DNA of 33,936 nt, taken from NCBI GenBank assembly GCA_050251775.1, contig JBFWMD010000036.1, positions 1 to 33,936 on the forward strand. Reading direction: 5' to 3'. The DNA is from Paucidesulfovibrio sp050251775 (lineage in GTDB: Bacteria > Desulfobacterota > Desulfovibrionia > Desulfovibrionales > Desulfovibrionaceae). The stretch's first letter is position 1, and each line of letters opens with the position of its first letter. Below the pieces are notes generated by a model. It was not told where the DNA came from. It searched no databases and worked only from the letters and a program-made list of their open reading frames with translations. A program made the position numbers and the translations under genes. Below are positions 1 through 7,472 of this stretch, piece by piece.

Positions 1-553
1 TGATACTGATGAAGAGATGCTCGGCCACTTCGCGATTCTTCTTGCCCCCACCCACAAGGTGGAAGACTTCGCGTTCGCGGGCCGTCAGTGCCTCCAGCGC
101 GGTGGGAACCTTGCCGGATCGGCGCGCCGAGAGATAGCCGGTGGCGAGTTCATGGGCGGTGTTGGAACTGAGGTAGGTCTGTCCGTGGCAGGCGCTTTGC
201 AAGGCCTTGCAGACTTCCTGCAGGGGGTCCTCCTTGAGCACATAGCCCCTGGCTCCGGCGTCGAGGGAAGCAAGCACGTGTTCCTCGCTGCTGCGGGAGC
301 TGAGCACCACAGGAACCACTCCTGGAAAGGCGCGTTGCATTTCCCGGAGGCTGCGCACACCGCCGCCCTGGGGCAGGGAGAGATCCAGCACCAAGACATC
401 CGGCTTGACTTCCTTCATCAAGTCCACAGCCTCTCGCCAGTCGGAAGCCTCACCAAGGACCTTGAAGCCCTTCAGGTTTTGAAGCACGGACTTCAGCCCT
501 GCACGAAGCAGAGGATGTCCGTCAGCGATGATAACTCCGAATTCCTCTTCCAT
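1..553 (-). CDS. NarL/FixJ-family response regulator (3' end outside window)
   Basis: A DNA-binding two-component response regulator, cut by the window edge after about 184 residues. The start ATG at 553 opens MEEEFGVIIADGHPLLRAG, a receiver domain (about residues 1-120) with phospho-acceptor Asp in VLVLDLSLP and the conserved Lys in GYVLKED. From about residue 155 the sequence LTAREREVFHLVGGGKKNREVAEHLF is split here as LTAREREVFHLVGGG then KKNREVAEHLF, a LuxR-type helix-turn-helix. The acidic pair that normally reads DDHP is DGHP, so one metal-binding carboxylate is missing. No kinase partner lies within the window. The family call is firm; the regulated genes are unknown. The frame has no stop inside the window. 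Confidence 0.88.
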   Translation of the reverse strand, partial: MEEEFGVIIADGHPLLRAGLKSVLQNLKGFKVLGEASDWREAVDLMKEVKPDVLVLDLSLPQGGGVRSLREMQRAFPGVVPVVLSSRSSEEHVLASLDAGARGYVLKEDPLQEVCKALQSACHGQTYLSSNTAHELATGYLSARRSGKVPTALEALTAREREVFHLVGGGKKNREVAEHLFISI

Positions 554-678
554 TTCTGCACATTGTGTATGGTTGAAGGTTCAGTTCCAGGAATGGGAAT
601 GGTGATTATCTAGCATAGCGGCAGAGTATGTAAAACCCTACTTTTTCACGGCCTGGGAAGGGTAATCGTCCTGTCCGG

Positions 679-707
679 AATATAACCCTATTTCCAGGCT
701 CGCCCAA
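679..707 (-). promoter_or_regulatory. Candidate sigma70 promoter for the NarL-type regulator
   Basis: On the minus strand TTGGGC (707-702) and TATATT (684-679) are separated by 17 bases, close to the sigma70 consensus. It would give a leader of about 120 bases before the ATG at 553. Based only on consensus match. Confidence 0.4.
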
Positions 708-870
708 GAACCTTCGCAAACCGGGGCCTCGCAGGATTCGTCGGACAAGTATTTCGACATGCCGGGCCTATGCATCCAATAGAATAATCTATTTTTAAGG
801 AAGCATGCCGCAGCCGATGCCAACGTATCTTAGAAAATCGACAACTCCTTTGATTGTCGTGATAAAACAA

Positions 871-900
871 CAAAAAAATCCGCGCCGGAACCGGGCGGAC
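871..900 (-). terminator. Intrinsic terminator of the EAL-HDOD/thi operon
   Basis: Read on the minus strand, a GC-rich hairpin (TCCGCCCGG, loop TT, CCGGCGCGGA with a one-base bulge) is followed directly by seven T (878-872). It lies about 92 bases past the thiE stop, with no gene in between on that strand. Confidence 0.7.
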
Positions 901-991
901 GAGTTGCGCAAAAAATGTTTCACCCTCCGCAACGCCGATATTCACCGTGCGGAACCGTCTCGCTGAAAGCGAGCCAAGAACGTGGCGAAGG

Positions 992-1630
992 TTATCCGTC
1001 GCGCCGGACGGCTTCCACGATTGTCCGCAATGTCCGGGAGGCCGTCTCCGGACTGGGAGCAGAACAGATGGCCGAAATCACGGCCAGCCCGTCCATGCCC
1101 GTGGCCAGGACCTGGGCCGCGTTTTCGGCGTTAACGGAGCCGATACCCACCATGGGAAGCGACGAGGCGGAGCGGACCCGGCGCAAGCCCTCCAGTCCCC
1201 AGGGGGCGCTGTGGTCCGGCTTGGTCGCGGTGGCATACACCGGTCCCACGCCGAGGTAGTCCACTCCCAACTTCTCCGCTTCCAGCACGTGCTCCATGCA
1301 TTCCACGGACAGTCCCACAAGGGCTCGCGGCCCCATCAGGGCGCGTACGTCCGCCGGGTGCATGTCGCTCTGCCCCACATGGACGCCGTCCACACCCGCA
1401 GCCAGGGCCACATCCACGCGGTCGTTGATCAAAAGCGGCACGTCCAGTGGCCGGAGCAGTTCCACAAGCCGGCGGGCCAGCGCCACGAAATCGCGCGTGT
1501 CGCAGTGCTTCTCACGCAACTGCACCATACTCGTGCCACCCCGGACCGCACCAGCGACCACGTCGAGCAGGTCGCGCCCCAGGCAGAGCGCCCGGTCCGT
1601 AACAAGATAGACTCCGTAATCCGGCTGCAT
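992..1630 (-). CDS. thiE: Thiamine phosphate synthase ThiE
   Basis: Joins hydroxymethylpyrimidine diphosphate and thiazole phosphate to give thiamine phosphate, in the cytoplasm. At 212 residues it has the usual ThiE length and TIM-barrel motifs: YGVYLVTDR at the N-terminus, MVQLREK (about 35-41), the diphosphate/Mg site LLINDRVDVALA (about 65-76), GVHVGQSD (about 82-89), the GPVYATATK loop (about 127-135), and MVGIGSVN followed by DGLAVISAI near the end. The start ATG overlaps the thiM stop by one base (TGATG), so the two are likely translationally coupled. It is the last gene of a four-gene operon. Identification is firm. Confidence 0.95.
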   Translation of the reverse strand: MQPDYGVYLVTDRALCLGRDLLDVVAGAVRGGTSMVQLREKHCDTRDFVALARRLVELLRPLDVPLLINDRVDVALAAGVDGVHVGQSDMHPADVRALMGPRALVGLSVECMEHVLEAEKLGVDYLGVGPVYATATKPDHSAPWGLEGLRRVRSASSLPMVGIGSVNAENAAQVLATGMDGLAVISAICSAPSPETASRTLRTIVEAVRRDG

Positions 1631-2433
1631 CAGACCGCCTCCACCTGGACCAGCGCGCGAAGCTCCTCCTCCCGGAGGTTATAGAGCGCATCATAAAAAT
1701 GCAATTGCAGTGTACCGGGACCGGCGGCTTTGTCCGCGGCCAGACGGCCCGCGGCAGACATCACCACCATGGCCTGGGCCGCTCCCAGGAAGGCGTCCTC
1801 CGCAACGCAGAGAAACGCCCCTGTCAGGGCACTCGCCGTGCAGCCCAGGCCCGTGACCAGCGGCATCATCTCATGTCCGCCGCGCACGGCCAGGGTACGA
1901 CTGCCGTCCGTGATGTAGTCTGTGGCGCCACTGACGCTGACCGCGCAGTCGAACATCCGGGCCAGTTCCCGCGCGCTCTCCACGGCCTCGTCCGCGCTTC
2001 TGGTGGAATCGGCTCCTTTGGCCGAGCCTTCGACCCCGGCCAGGGCCATGATCTCCGACGCATTGCCACGCACCACCGCCGGGGTGCATTCCTTGAGAAA
2101 GCGGTAGGAAGCCTCGGTCCGCACGGAGGTGACGCCCGCAGCCACGGGATCAAGCACAGCGGGAATGCCGTTGCGCCGGGCCACGGCCCCGGCCATGAAC
2201 ACACCCTCCAGGAATTCCCGGCTCGGCGTGCCGATATTCACGACCAGAGCACCGGCGAACCGGGTCAACTCCTCCAGGTCGGCGGGGTAATGGGTCATGG
2301 CCGGAGAGGCCCCCAGGGCCAGCAGCGCATTGGCATTGGAGTTGGCCACAACGTAGTTGGTCACGTTGACCACCAGGGGGCGAATGGCGCGCATGCGCTC
2401 CAGGTCTTGCATCAGGTTCGCGAAAAAAGGCAT
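1630..2433 (-). CDS. thiM: Hydroxyethylthiazole kinase ThiM
   Basis: Phosphorylates 4-methyl-5-hydroxyethylthiazole, the salvage route to the thiazole half of thiamine. About 267 residues, normal for the family. Visible motifs are VVNVTNYVVANSNANALLALGASPAM, split as VVNVTNYVVANSN and ANALLALGASPAM near the N-terminus, NIGTPS, PAVLDPVAAGVT, RGNASEIMALAG, and the ATP/anion-hole region VTGLGCTASALTGAF near residue 205. Start choice: ATG 2433 has AAGGA six bases upstream; ATG 2439, two codons earlier, forms an ATGA overlap with the upstream gene, so it is also possible. It sits between the MTH1187-type protein and thiE, all closely spaced. No thiD is visible in this window. Confidence 0.94.
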   Translation of the reverse strand: MPFFANLMQDLERMRAIRPLVVNVTNYVVANSNANALLALGASPAMTHYPADLEELTRFAGALVVNIGTPSREFLEGVFMAGAVARRNGIPAVLDPVAAGVTSVRTEASYRFLKECTPAVVRGNASEIMALAGVEGSAKGADSTRSADEAVESARELARMFDCAVSVSGATDYITDGSRTLAVRGGHEMMPLVTGLGCTASALTGAFLCVAEDAFLGAAQAMVVMSAAGRLAADKAAGPGTLQLHFYDALYNLREEELRALVQVEAV

Positions 2434-2435
2434 CT

Positions 2436-2771
2436 TCATTCCTTGACGGTTGAATGGTCGCGCCCGTTGGCGGCGCTTTCCAGAAGTTTCTCCACGGAGC
2501 GGACCTTTCCACGCATGCGGCCCTCGACGCCGGAGCGGTAGTCCAGGCTCACGGTCAGGTACACACGATCGCAATCCCCCTGCAACTCCAGAAAACAGTC
2601 ACGAACCACGGCCATGACCTCGTCATAGTCGCCCTCGATGCAGGTTCCCATGGGACCGAGTTCGTGCGGCAGGCCGCTGGCCCGGATGACCCGCAGAACG
2701 CGCCCCACCTGGGCGGAAAGCTCCACTCCCTTGTCCAGGGGAAAAACCGCGAGATTCACGATCACGCTCAT
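2436..2771 (-). CDS. MTH1187-family (DUF77) thiamine-binding protein
   Basis: A 111-residue ferredoxin-like-fold protein starting MSVIVNLAVFPLDKG. It shows the family's features: conserved Ser and hydrophobic strand at the start, GPMGTCIEGDYDEVM in the middle (about 43-57), and a C-terminal strand YLTVSLDYR. Members of this family have been found to bind thiamine or its precursors, and they often sit beside thiamine genes, as here with thiM and thiE. The enzymatic or transport role, if any, is not established. ATG 2771 is chosen over a GTG three codons upstream because AAGG lies at a better distance. The gap to the next gene is two bases or an ATGA overlap, depending on the thiM start. Confidence 0.85.
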   Translation of the reverse strand: MSVIVNLAVFPLDKGVELSAQVGRVLRVIRASGLPHELGPMGTCIEGDYDEVMAVVRDCFLELQGDCDRVYLTVSLDYRSGVEGRMRGKVRSVEKLLESAANGRDHSTVKE

Positions 2772-2790
2772 GCCGTCCACCGCCTTAGGG

Positions 2791-4050
2791 TTATCGATTT
2801 CGCAGCGCCCACAGTTTTTCCCCGGCCCAGGACGAGGCGGCCAGATGGCAATGGGCCGCCGCGCTTCCGGTCAGGCCCAGCCCCTTCACGGCGTCGGAAG
2901 CGCCGCGCCAGTTCCCGAATTCCATGGCCTCAATGATTTCCAGCCAATTCTTGGCCGGGCACGGCCGCCCCTGGAGCGCCAGGGTCAGGTCTTCCGCCAG
3001 CACGAGATCACCGAGAATCTCCCCCATGGGCAGGCCGAGCATGGCGTCCACCCGGGACAGCAGCCCGAGCAGGAAAAGCCCCCCGGACGTGAGCGGCGGG
3101 TTCTCAGCGGCCTCGGCCAGACATTCGAGAAAACGGGCCCGCTGAAGGCTGATGTAGGTCAGTTCCTCCCCTTTGTAGCTGCCGTCCATGTCCGAAATGA
3201 CCACGATCATGGCCCAGCGCCGCAGGGGTTGCAGCCCCAGCAGGGTCACGGCGTGCCGGATGGAGGTGATCTGCGAGCGAAAACCGAATGCGGCGGAGTT
3301 GATGAACTTGAGGAGCCGCAACGTCAGTCCGGGATCCGAGGAGATCACTTCGAGAATTTCTTCGGGGTCGGCCTGGGGATCGCCCAGAATCTTGAGCAGC
3401 CGGACCTTGGCGAGCATGCCCGAGGTGAGTTTTCGTCCCGGCAGCATTTCCGGCTTGCTGAAGAAGAACCCCTGAAACAGGTCATAGCCCAGGGACAGGA
3501 GCAGTTCGAAATCCTGCCAGGTCTCCACCTTCTCCGCCAGGGCACGGGCGCCGAAGTCCTTGAGCCGGTCCAGAATCTGGCCCCAAAGCGCTCTGTCCAG
3601 TTCCAGCACATCGACCTTGACGATGTCCGCGATGCCGAGAAAGGCGTCGCGCTTGGGCTGGCCCGCATAGTCGTCCAGAGCCAGGGTATACCCCTGTGCG
3701 CGCAACTTCTTGCAGGCTTCCAGCACCTCACGCTCGGGCGGGACCTGTTCCAAACTCTCGATGACGCAACGCTCCGGCGGCAAAGTCAGGGCGGTGTCGT
3801 TGAGCAACATGCTCCGCGTGAAGTTGATGAAGAAACGCTTGTCGTCCGTCAGATTGGAGGCGGCCAGCGACATACCGTCCACCAGCACCTTGGATGAAGC
3901 CACATCCTCGTCCGGGAAAACAGCCCGGCCCACGGTTCCGCTGCCTCGAAAAAGAAGTTCATAGCCAATGATCTGCCTCTTGCGGGAAAAAATCGGCTGC
4001 CGGGCGACGAAAACATCTTCATATACTTGATCATTTTCTATTTTCTTCAT
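2791..4050 (-). CDS. EAL-HDOD signalling protein with eroded EAL motif
   Basis: About 419 residues. The N-terminal half is an EAL-like domain: VFVARQPIF, GYELLFRG (ELL instead of EAL), CVIESLEQV, LALDDYAGQ in place of the DDFG loop, KVDVLELD, ALAEKVET and QGFFFSKPE. The C-terminal half is an HDOD domain beginning near residue 195 (LLKILGDPQADPEEILEVI, then SSDPGLTLRLLKFINSAAFG). EAL domains hydrolyse c-di-GMP, but the changed EAL and DDFG motifs suggest it binds or scaffolds rather than cleaves. It is the first gene of the operon that continues into the thiamine genes, 19 bases away. The start ATG 4050 is preceded by an AGGAAGGG-type binding site. Its partners are unknown. Confidence 0.88.
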   Translation of the reverse strand: MKKIENDQVYEDVFVARQPIFSRKRQIIGYELLFRGSGTVGRAVFPDEDVASSKVLVDGMSLAASNLTDDKRFFINFTRSMLLNDTALTLPPERCVIESLEQVPPEREVLEACKKLRAQGYTLALDDYAGQPKRDAFLGIADIVKVDVLELDRALWGQILDRLKDFGARALAEKVETWQDFELLLSLGYDLFQGFFFSKPEMLPGRKLTSGMLAKVRLLKILGDPQADPEEILEVISSDPGLTLRLLKFINSAAFGFRSQITSIRHAVTLLGLQPLRRWAMIVVISDMDGSYKGEELTYISLQRARFLECLAEAAENPPLTSGGLFLLGLLSRVDAMLGLPMGEILGDLVLAEDLTLALQGRPCPAKNWLEIIEAMEFGNWRGASDAVKGLGLTGSAAAHCHLAASSWAGEKLWALRNR

Positions 4051-4152
4051 CACCGCCCTTCCTCTTCATATTCGAATGGAGGGGAAGTATGACCTGAACC
4101 AATCTCGAAGACAACCCTTCCGTGGCGTGATACTGTTTTTCTGATTTTACTC

Positions 4153-4190
4153 TTGACACGGCTAAAAGTGAATAGTAATTATTATCAACA
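4153..4190 (+). promoter_or_regulatory. prx promoter with Fur/PerR-like operator
   Basis: TTGACA at 4153-4158 is followed after 17 bases by a weak -10, TAATTA (4176-4181). Overlapping it at 4168-4187 is an AT-rich element whose reverse complement begins GATAATAATTAC, matching the GATAAT hexamer of Fur-family operators. Repression by a Fur/PerR-type regulator would fit a peroxide-scavenging gene. The dyad symmetry is imperfect, so the site is a candidate only. Confidence 0.5.
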
Positions 4191-4236
4191 AGAGAGAAGC
4201 TTCCAACAATCACATAAAAAAACAGGAGAATTAACG

Positions 4237-4878
4237 ATGGAAAATTCCATGCCTCTGCTCGGTCAGGCCATGCCGGAACTCAAAGTCACCACCACTCACG
4301 GCGAAATGACTCTTCCCAACGATCTCAAGGGCAAGTGGATGGTCCTTTTCAGCCACCCGGCGGACTTTACTCCGGTCTGCACCACGGAATTCGTGGCCTT
4401 CCAGAAGCGCTGGGAGGAATTCGAAAAACTCAACGCCAAGCTTGTCGGTCTGTCCATTGACCAGGTTTTCTCCCACATCAAGTGGGTCGAATGGATCGAG
4501 GAAAAGCTCGGCGTGGAGATCAAGTTCCCGGTCATCGCTGACGACCGGGGCGAAGTGGCCCAGAAGCTCGGCATGCTCCATCCCGGCAAGGGCAGCAACA
4601 CCGTGCGCGCGGTCTTCTTGGTCGATCCCAAGGGAATTCTGCGCCTGATGATCTACTATCCCCAGGAAATCGGCAGGAACATGGACGAGATCCTGCGCGC
4701 CCTCAAGGCGCTCCAGACTTCGGACGCCAACGGGGTGGCCATTCCGGCCGGCTGGCCCAACAACGAGCTCATCGGCGGCAAGGTCATCATTCCGCCCGCC
4801 AAGGACACCGTGGCCGCCAAGAAGCGCCTCAGCGAGCACGATGGCTACGACTGGTGGTTCTGCTACCGCGACCTCTAA
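4237..4878 (+). CDS. Archaeal-type (Prx6-class) peroxiredoxin
   Basis: Reduces hydrogen peroxide and organic peroxides with a reactive cysteine, in the cytoplasm. The 213-residue protein has the thioredoxin-fold motif HPADFTPVCTTE with peroxidatic Cys48, followed by VGLSIDQVFSHIKW, FPVIADDRGEVA, and a long C-terminal dimerisation arm. Near the end is Cys209 in WWFCYRDL, as in archaeal thioredoxin peroxidases, where a C-terminal cysteine acts as resolving partner. ATG 4237 follows AGGAG at 4224-4228 with eight bases spacing. It stands alone, with its own promoter and terminator, typical of an oxygen-defence gene in an anaerobe. Family identification is firm; the electron donor is not shown. 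Confidence 0.94.
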   Translation: MENSMPLLGQAMPELKVTTTHGEMTLPNDLKGKWMVLFSHPADFTPVCTTEFVAFQKRWEEFEKLNAKLVGLSIDQVFSHIKWVEWIEEKLGVEIKFPVIADDRGEVAQKLGMLHPGKGSNTVRAVFLVDPKGILRLMIYYPQEIGRNMDEILRALKALQTSDANGVAIPAGWPNNELIGGKVIIPPAKDTVAAKKRLSEHDGYDWWFCYRDL

Positions 4879-4897
4879 AAAATTCGCACCTGAATAC

Positions 4898-4928
4898 AAA
4901 ACGGGAGGGCCTGGCTCTCCCGTTTTTG
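4898..4928 (+). terminator. Intrinsic terminator after the peroxiredoxin gene
   Basis: Inverted repeat AAAACGGGAG / CTCCCGTTTT with a nine-base loop, ending in a T run, 20 bases past the stop codon. Confidence 0.88.
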
Positions 4929-4960
4929 TTGCCCTCCAGCCAAAAATACATCTAGGTGCG

Positions 4961-5545
4961 TCAGATCTCCGCCACGCGAAGCTCCCATTCCAAGTCCTCC
5001 CGCAACCCTTCAAGATCACTCAGGCGACTTGCCTGCCCCGCCAGGGTCACGGCCAGCGGACAATGGCCGTCCGCCCGCACCCTGCCCACCAGAGTGCGCA
5101 GTTCCGCGCCGCTGAGCAGGACGCCACGCGCGAGGAGCAATGGCCCGGCCTCTTCCCCCACGTTGTTGAAGAGCTTGAGCAGAATCCGACCGTCCCGCTG
5201 TTCCGATTCGCCGCCCTTGAAGGTGATGTCCCGCCGGAATCCGGCCACGGGGCTGTTGCGGCCCATGCAGATGCCCACCAGACCGGGCATGGCCCCGGCC
5301 AGGGCCAGCTCGTCCCCGTCCGAGAGGATGGCGGACTCCAGGTTGTCCACGGGACAGCCGTTGATGAACACGGTCCGGACGCGTTTTTCGATGTAATCCG
5401 GCTCCAGGCCGAACTGCTCCACCAGGACGCGGGAAAGAGGCAGGCCCGTTCGGCAGTAGACCCGGACGCCACGCCGGAAGGGAGATAGCCAGAACAGTAT
5501 CTCGCCGGGCTGAACAGACACGCTCACCAGTATCGACTCATGCAT
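4961..5545 (-). CDS. Uncharacterised protein with MoaD/ThiS-like beta-grasp segment
   Basis: A 194-residue protein I do not recognise as a named family. Residues about 55-90 (TVFINGCPVDNLESA, then ILSDGDELALAGAMPG) resemble the C-terminal half of a sulfur-carrier such as MoaD: hydrophobic strand, NG turn, a stretch ending in a leucine, DGDEL/DGDRV, strand, then small residues. The MoaD encoded at 7583 reads LFVNGQKREPEHVL then ADGDRVGLFPAVGGG. Here the double Gly tail is absent and about 100 further residues follow, including FRRDITFKGGES and a segment LLKLFNNVGEEAGPLLL. The start ATG 5545 has GGAGG eight bases upstream. It is divergent from the AOR gene, with about 180 bases between them. 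A function in pterin or AOR handling is an inference from position and the weak resemblance. Confidence 0.7.
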   Translation of the reverse strand: MHESILVSVSVQPGEILFWLSPFRRGVRVYCRTGLPLSRVLVEQFGLEPDYIEKRVRTVFINGCPVDNLESAILSDGDELALAGAMPGLVGICMGRNSPVAGFRRDITFKGGESEQRDGRILLKLFNNVGEEAGPLLLARGVLLSGAELRTLVGRVRADGHCPLAVTLAGQASRLSDLEGLREDLEWELRVAEI

Positions 5546-5630
5546 ATATTGAACCTCCGCTCATGATGCACCATGAACATTATCTTCAACAACGTCAATA
5601 TCATGCCATGAAATACATAATTTAAAATTA

Positions 5631-5659
5631 TTGACATAACGATGCGAAGGAGGTGTCAT
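5631..5659 (+). promoter_or_regulatory. Candidate promoter of the AOR gene
   Basis: TTGACA (5631-5636), 17-base spacer, TGTCAT (5654-5659, four of six consensus bases). The predicted start of transcription, near 5666, gives a leader of about 60 bases. That leader contains a hairpin ATCCGC / GCGGAT at 5682-5701, shortly before the AGGAG at 5713. Confidence 0.5.
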
Positions 5660-5726
5660 TCTGAAAGGAATGCTCGACCGAATCCGCATCAGTTCGCGGA
5701 TACAATACAAAACAGGAGATTGTACC

Positions 5727-7445
5727 ATGAAAATCCTGCGCATCAACACCCGTACCAGGCAGTACACCTTTGAAGATCCGGGCAAGTACGCCGGACTTGG
5801 CGGACGCGCTCTGACCTCTCGTCTGGTTCTGACCGAAGTTCCGGCCAAATGCGACGCCCTTTCCGCCGAAAACAAGCTCGTGGCCGCCGCGGGCGTGCTC
5901 ACCGGCACGGCCGCGGCCAACTCCGGCCGCGTTTCCGTGGGCGCCAAGTCGCCGCTGACCGGGACCATCAAGGAATCCAACTCCGGTGGCTCCTTTGCCC
6001 AGAAGCTGGCCAAACTCGGGATCATCGGTTTGGTCCTCGAAGAGCAGAGCGACTCCTGGATCAACATCCAGATCACCAAGGACGGCGTGAAGATCGAGGA
6101 CGCGGGCAGCATGGTCGGCCTGGGAACTTACGCGGCCATGGACGAAGTCCGCGCCCGCTACGGCGAAAAGGCCTGCGGCATGCTCATCGGCCCGGCCGGC
6201 GAGAAGCTGCGCCGCGCCGCCTCCATCCAGTTCTCCGACCCGGAAGGCCGTCCGGCCCGCGCCGCCGGTCGCGGCGGACTGGGCGCGGTCATGGGCTCCA
6301 AGAAGGTCAAGGCCATTGTCCTGGACGACAAGGGCTGCGGCATGGTCAAGTCCGCCGACCCGGAAAAGTTCAAGGCCGCCAACAAGAAGTGGATCGAAAT
6401 CCTCAAGGGACATCCCGTCACCGCCGAGGGTCTGCCCGCCTTTGGCACGGCCATTCTGGTGAACATCATCAACGAGGCGGGCGCCCTGCCCACCAAGAAC
6501 TTCAGCGGTGGCCGCTACGAATTCGCAGCAGACATCTCCGGCGAGGCCATCGCCGAGAACATCAAGAAGCGCGGCGGCAAGACCAAGCACGGCTGCCACC
6601 CCGGCTGCGTGATCCAGTGTTCCCAGGAATACGTGGATGCGGCTGGCAAGTACCTGACCTCCGGGTTCGAGTATGAAACCGTCTGGGGCTTCGGCGCCAA
6701 CACTCTGATCAGGGATCTGGACATCATCGCCACCCTGGACCGCACCTGCGACGACATGGGCCTGGACACCATCGACATGGGCGGCGCCCTGGGCGTGGCC
6801 ATGGACGGCGGGGCCATTGCCTGGGGCGACGGCAAGACCTGCATCGAGATCCTGCGCAAGGCCGCCACGGACGATGAACTGGCCGCCACCATCGCGGACG
6901 GAACCGCCGCCATCGGCAAAAAACTCGGCGTGAAGCACATTCCCGTGGTCAAGGGCCAGTCCCTGCCCGCCTACGACCCGCGCGCGGTCAAGGGCGTGGG
7001 CGTGACCTACGCCACCACGACCATGGGCGCGGACCACACCGCCGGATACGCGGTCTGCCAGAACATCCTCAAGGTCGGCGGCGACGTGAACCCCCTGGAC
7101 AAGATGGGCCAGGTGGAAATCTCCAAGAACCTCCAGGTGGCCACCGCCGCCCTGGACGCGGCGGGCCTGTGCATCTTCGTGGCCTTTGCGGTTCTGGACT
7201 CGCCCGAAGGCGTGTCCACCATCGCGGAACTGGTCTCGGCCCACATTGGCCAGCCCTTTACCGTGGACGACGTGGTCAAGCTCGGCGTGAGCGTGCTGGG
7301 GGACGAAATCGACTTCAACACCGCTGCGGGCTTCACCAAGGAAGACGACCAACTGCCCGAATTCTTCTCCAAGGAGCCCCTGGAGCCGCACGGCACGCTC
7401 TGGGACTTCACCGTGGACGAATTGCAGGCCGCCAAGGTCAAATAG
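5727..7445 (+). CDS. aor: Tungsten-type aldehyde:ferredoxin oxidoreductase
   Basis: Oxidises aldehydes to acids, or the reverse, passing electrons to ferredoxin; the active site is a tungsto-bispterin with a [4Fe-4S] cluster. The 572 residues start MKILRINTRTRQYTFEDPGK and include GLGGRALTSRL (about 22-32), the N-terminal pterin-binding part GRGGLGAVMGSKKVKAI (about 190), Cys290, Cys294 and Cys298 (GCHPGCVIQCS), DDMGLD and DAAGLC, which match the two DxxGL(C/D) pterin-binding motifs, and Cys482 as fourth cluster ligand. ATG 5727 is preceded by AGGAG at 5713-5717; an in-frame ATG at 5670 lacks a well placed site. Cofactor genes follow downstream. Substrate is not deducible; the family is certain. 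Confidence 0.95.
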   Translation: MKILRINTRTRQYTFEDPGKYAGLGGRALTSRLVLTEVPAKCDALSAENKLVAAAGVLTGTAAANSGRVSVGAKSPLTGTIKESNSGGSFAQKLAKLGIIGLVLEEQSDSWINIQITKDGVKIEDAGSMVGLGTYAAMDEVRARYGEKACGMLIGPAGEKLRRAASIQFSDPEGRPARAAGRGGLGAVMGSKKVKAIVLDDKGCGMVKSADPEKFKAANKKWIEILKGHPVTAEGLPAFGTAILVNIINEAGALPTKNFSGGRYEFAADISGEAIAENIKKRGGKTKHGCHPGCVIQCSQEYVDAAGKYLTSGFEYETVWGFGANTLIRDLDIIATLDRTCDDMGLDTIDMGGALGVAMDGGAIAWGDGKTCIEILRKAATDDELAATIADGTAAIGKKLGVKHIPVVKGQSLPAYDPRAVKGVGVTYATTTMGADHTAGYAVCQNILKVGGDVNPLDKMGQVEISKNLQVATAALDAAGLCIFVAFAVLDSPEGVSTIAELVSAHIGQPFTVDDVVKLGVSVLGDEIDFNTAAGFTKEDDQLPEFFSKEPLEPHGTLWDFTVDELQAAKVK

Positions 7446-7472
7446 CGGGCCGAACCAACGGCAATCCCCAAA

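Larger units (their letters stand above)
554..991. other. 438-base non-coding region between response regulator and thiE
   Basis: I see no convincing gene here. It holds a candidate minus-strand promoter for the response regulator, the minus-strand terminator of the thi operon, and an extra hairpin at 839-859 (CGACAA / TTGTCG) upstream of the terminator hairpin on the plus strand. Two short copies of AACCCTA occur near 634 and 684. Small reading frames across it have no family resemblance and no good ribosome binding site. Confidence 0.6.

Noticed and set aside
4054..4236. Possible riboswitch between EAL-HDOD and prx
   Set aside because: I looked for a TPP-type core and other conserved riboswitch sequence on both strands and saw none; the promoter and operator explain the region better.
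5647..5664. AAGGAGG followed by a three-codon frame (GTG TCA TTC TGA)
   Set aside because: It lies inside the predicted promoter spacer, so it is probably not transcribed.
5670..5727. Upstream in-frame start for AOR
   Set aside because: ATG 5670 is almost at the predicted transcription start and has no spaced binding site; ATG 5727 has AGGAG at a good distance and matches the usual AOR N-terminus.
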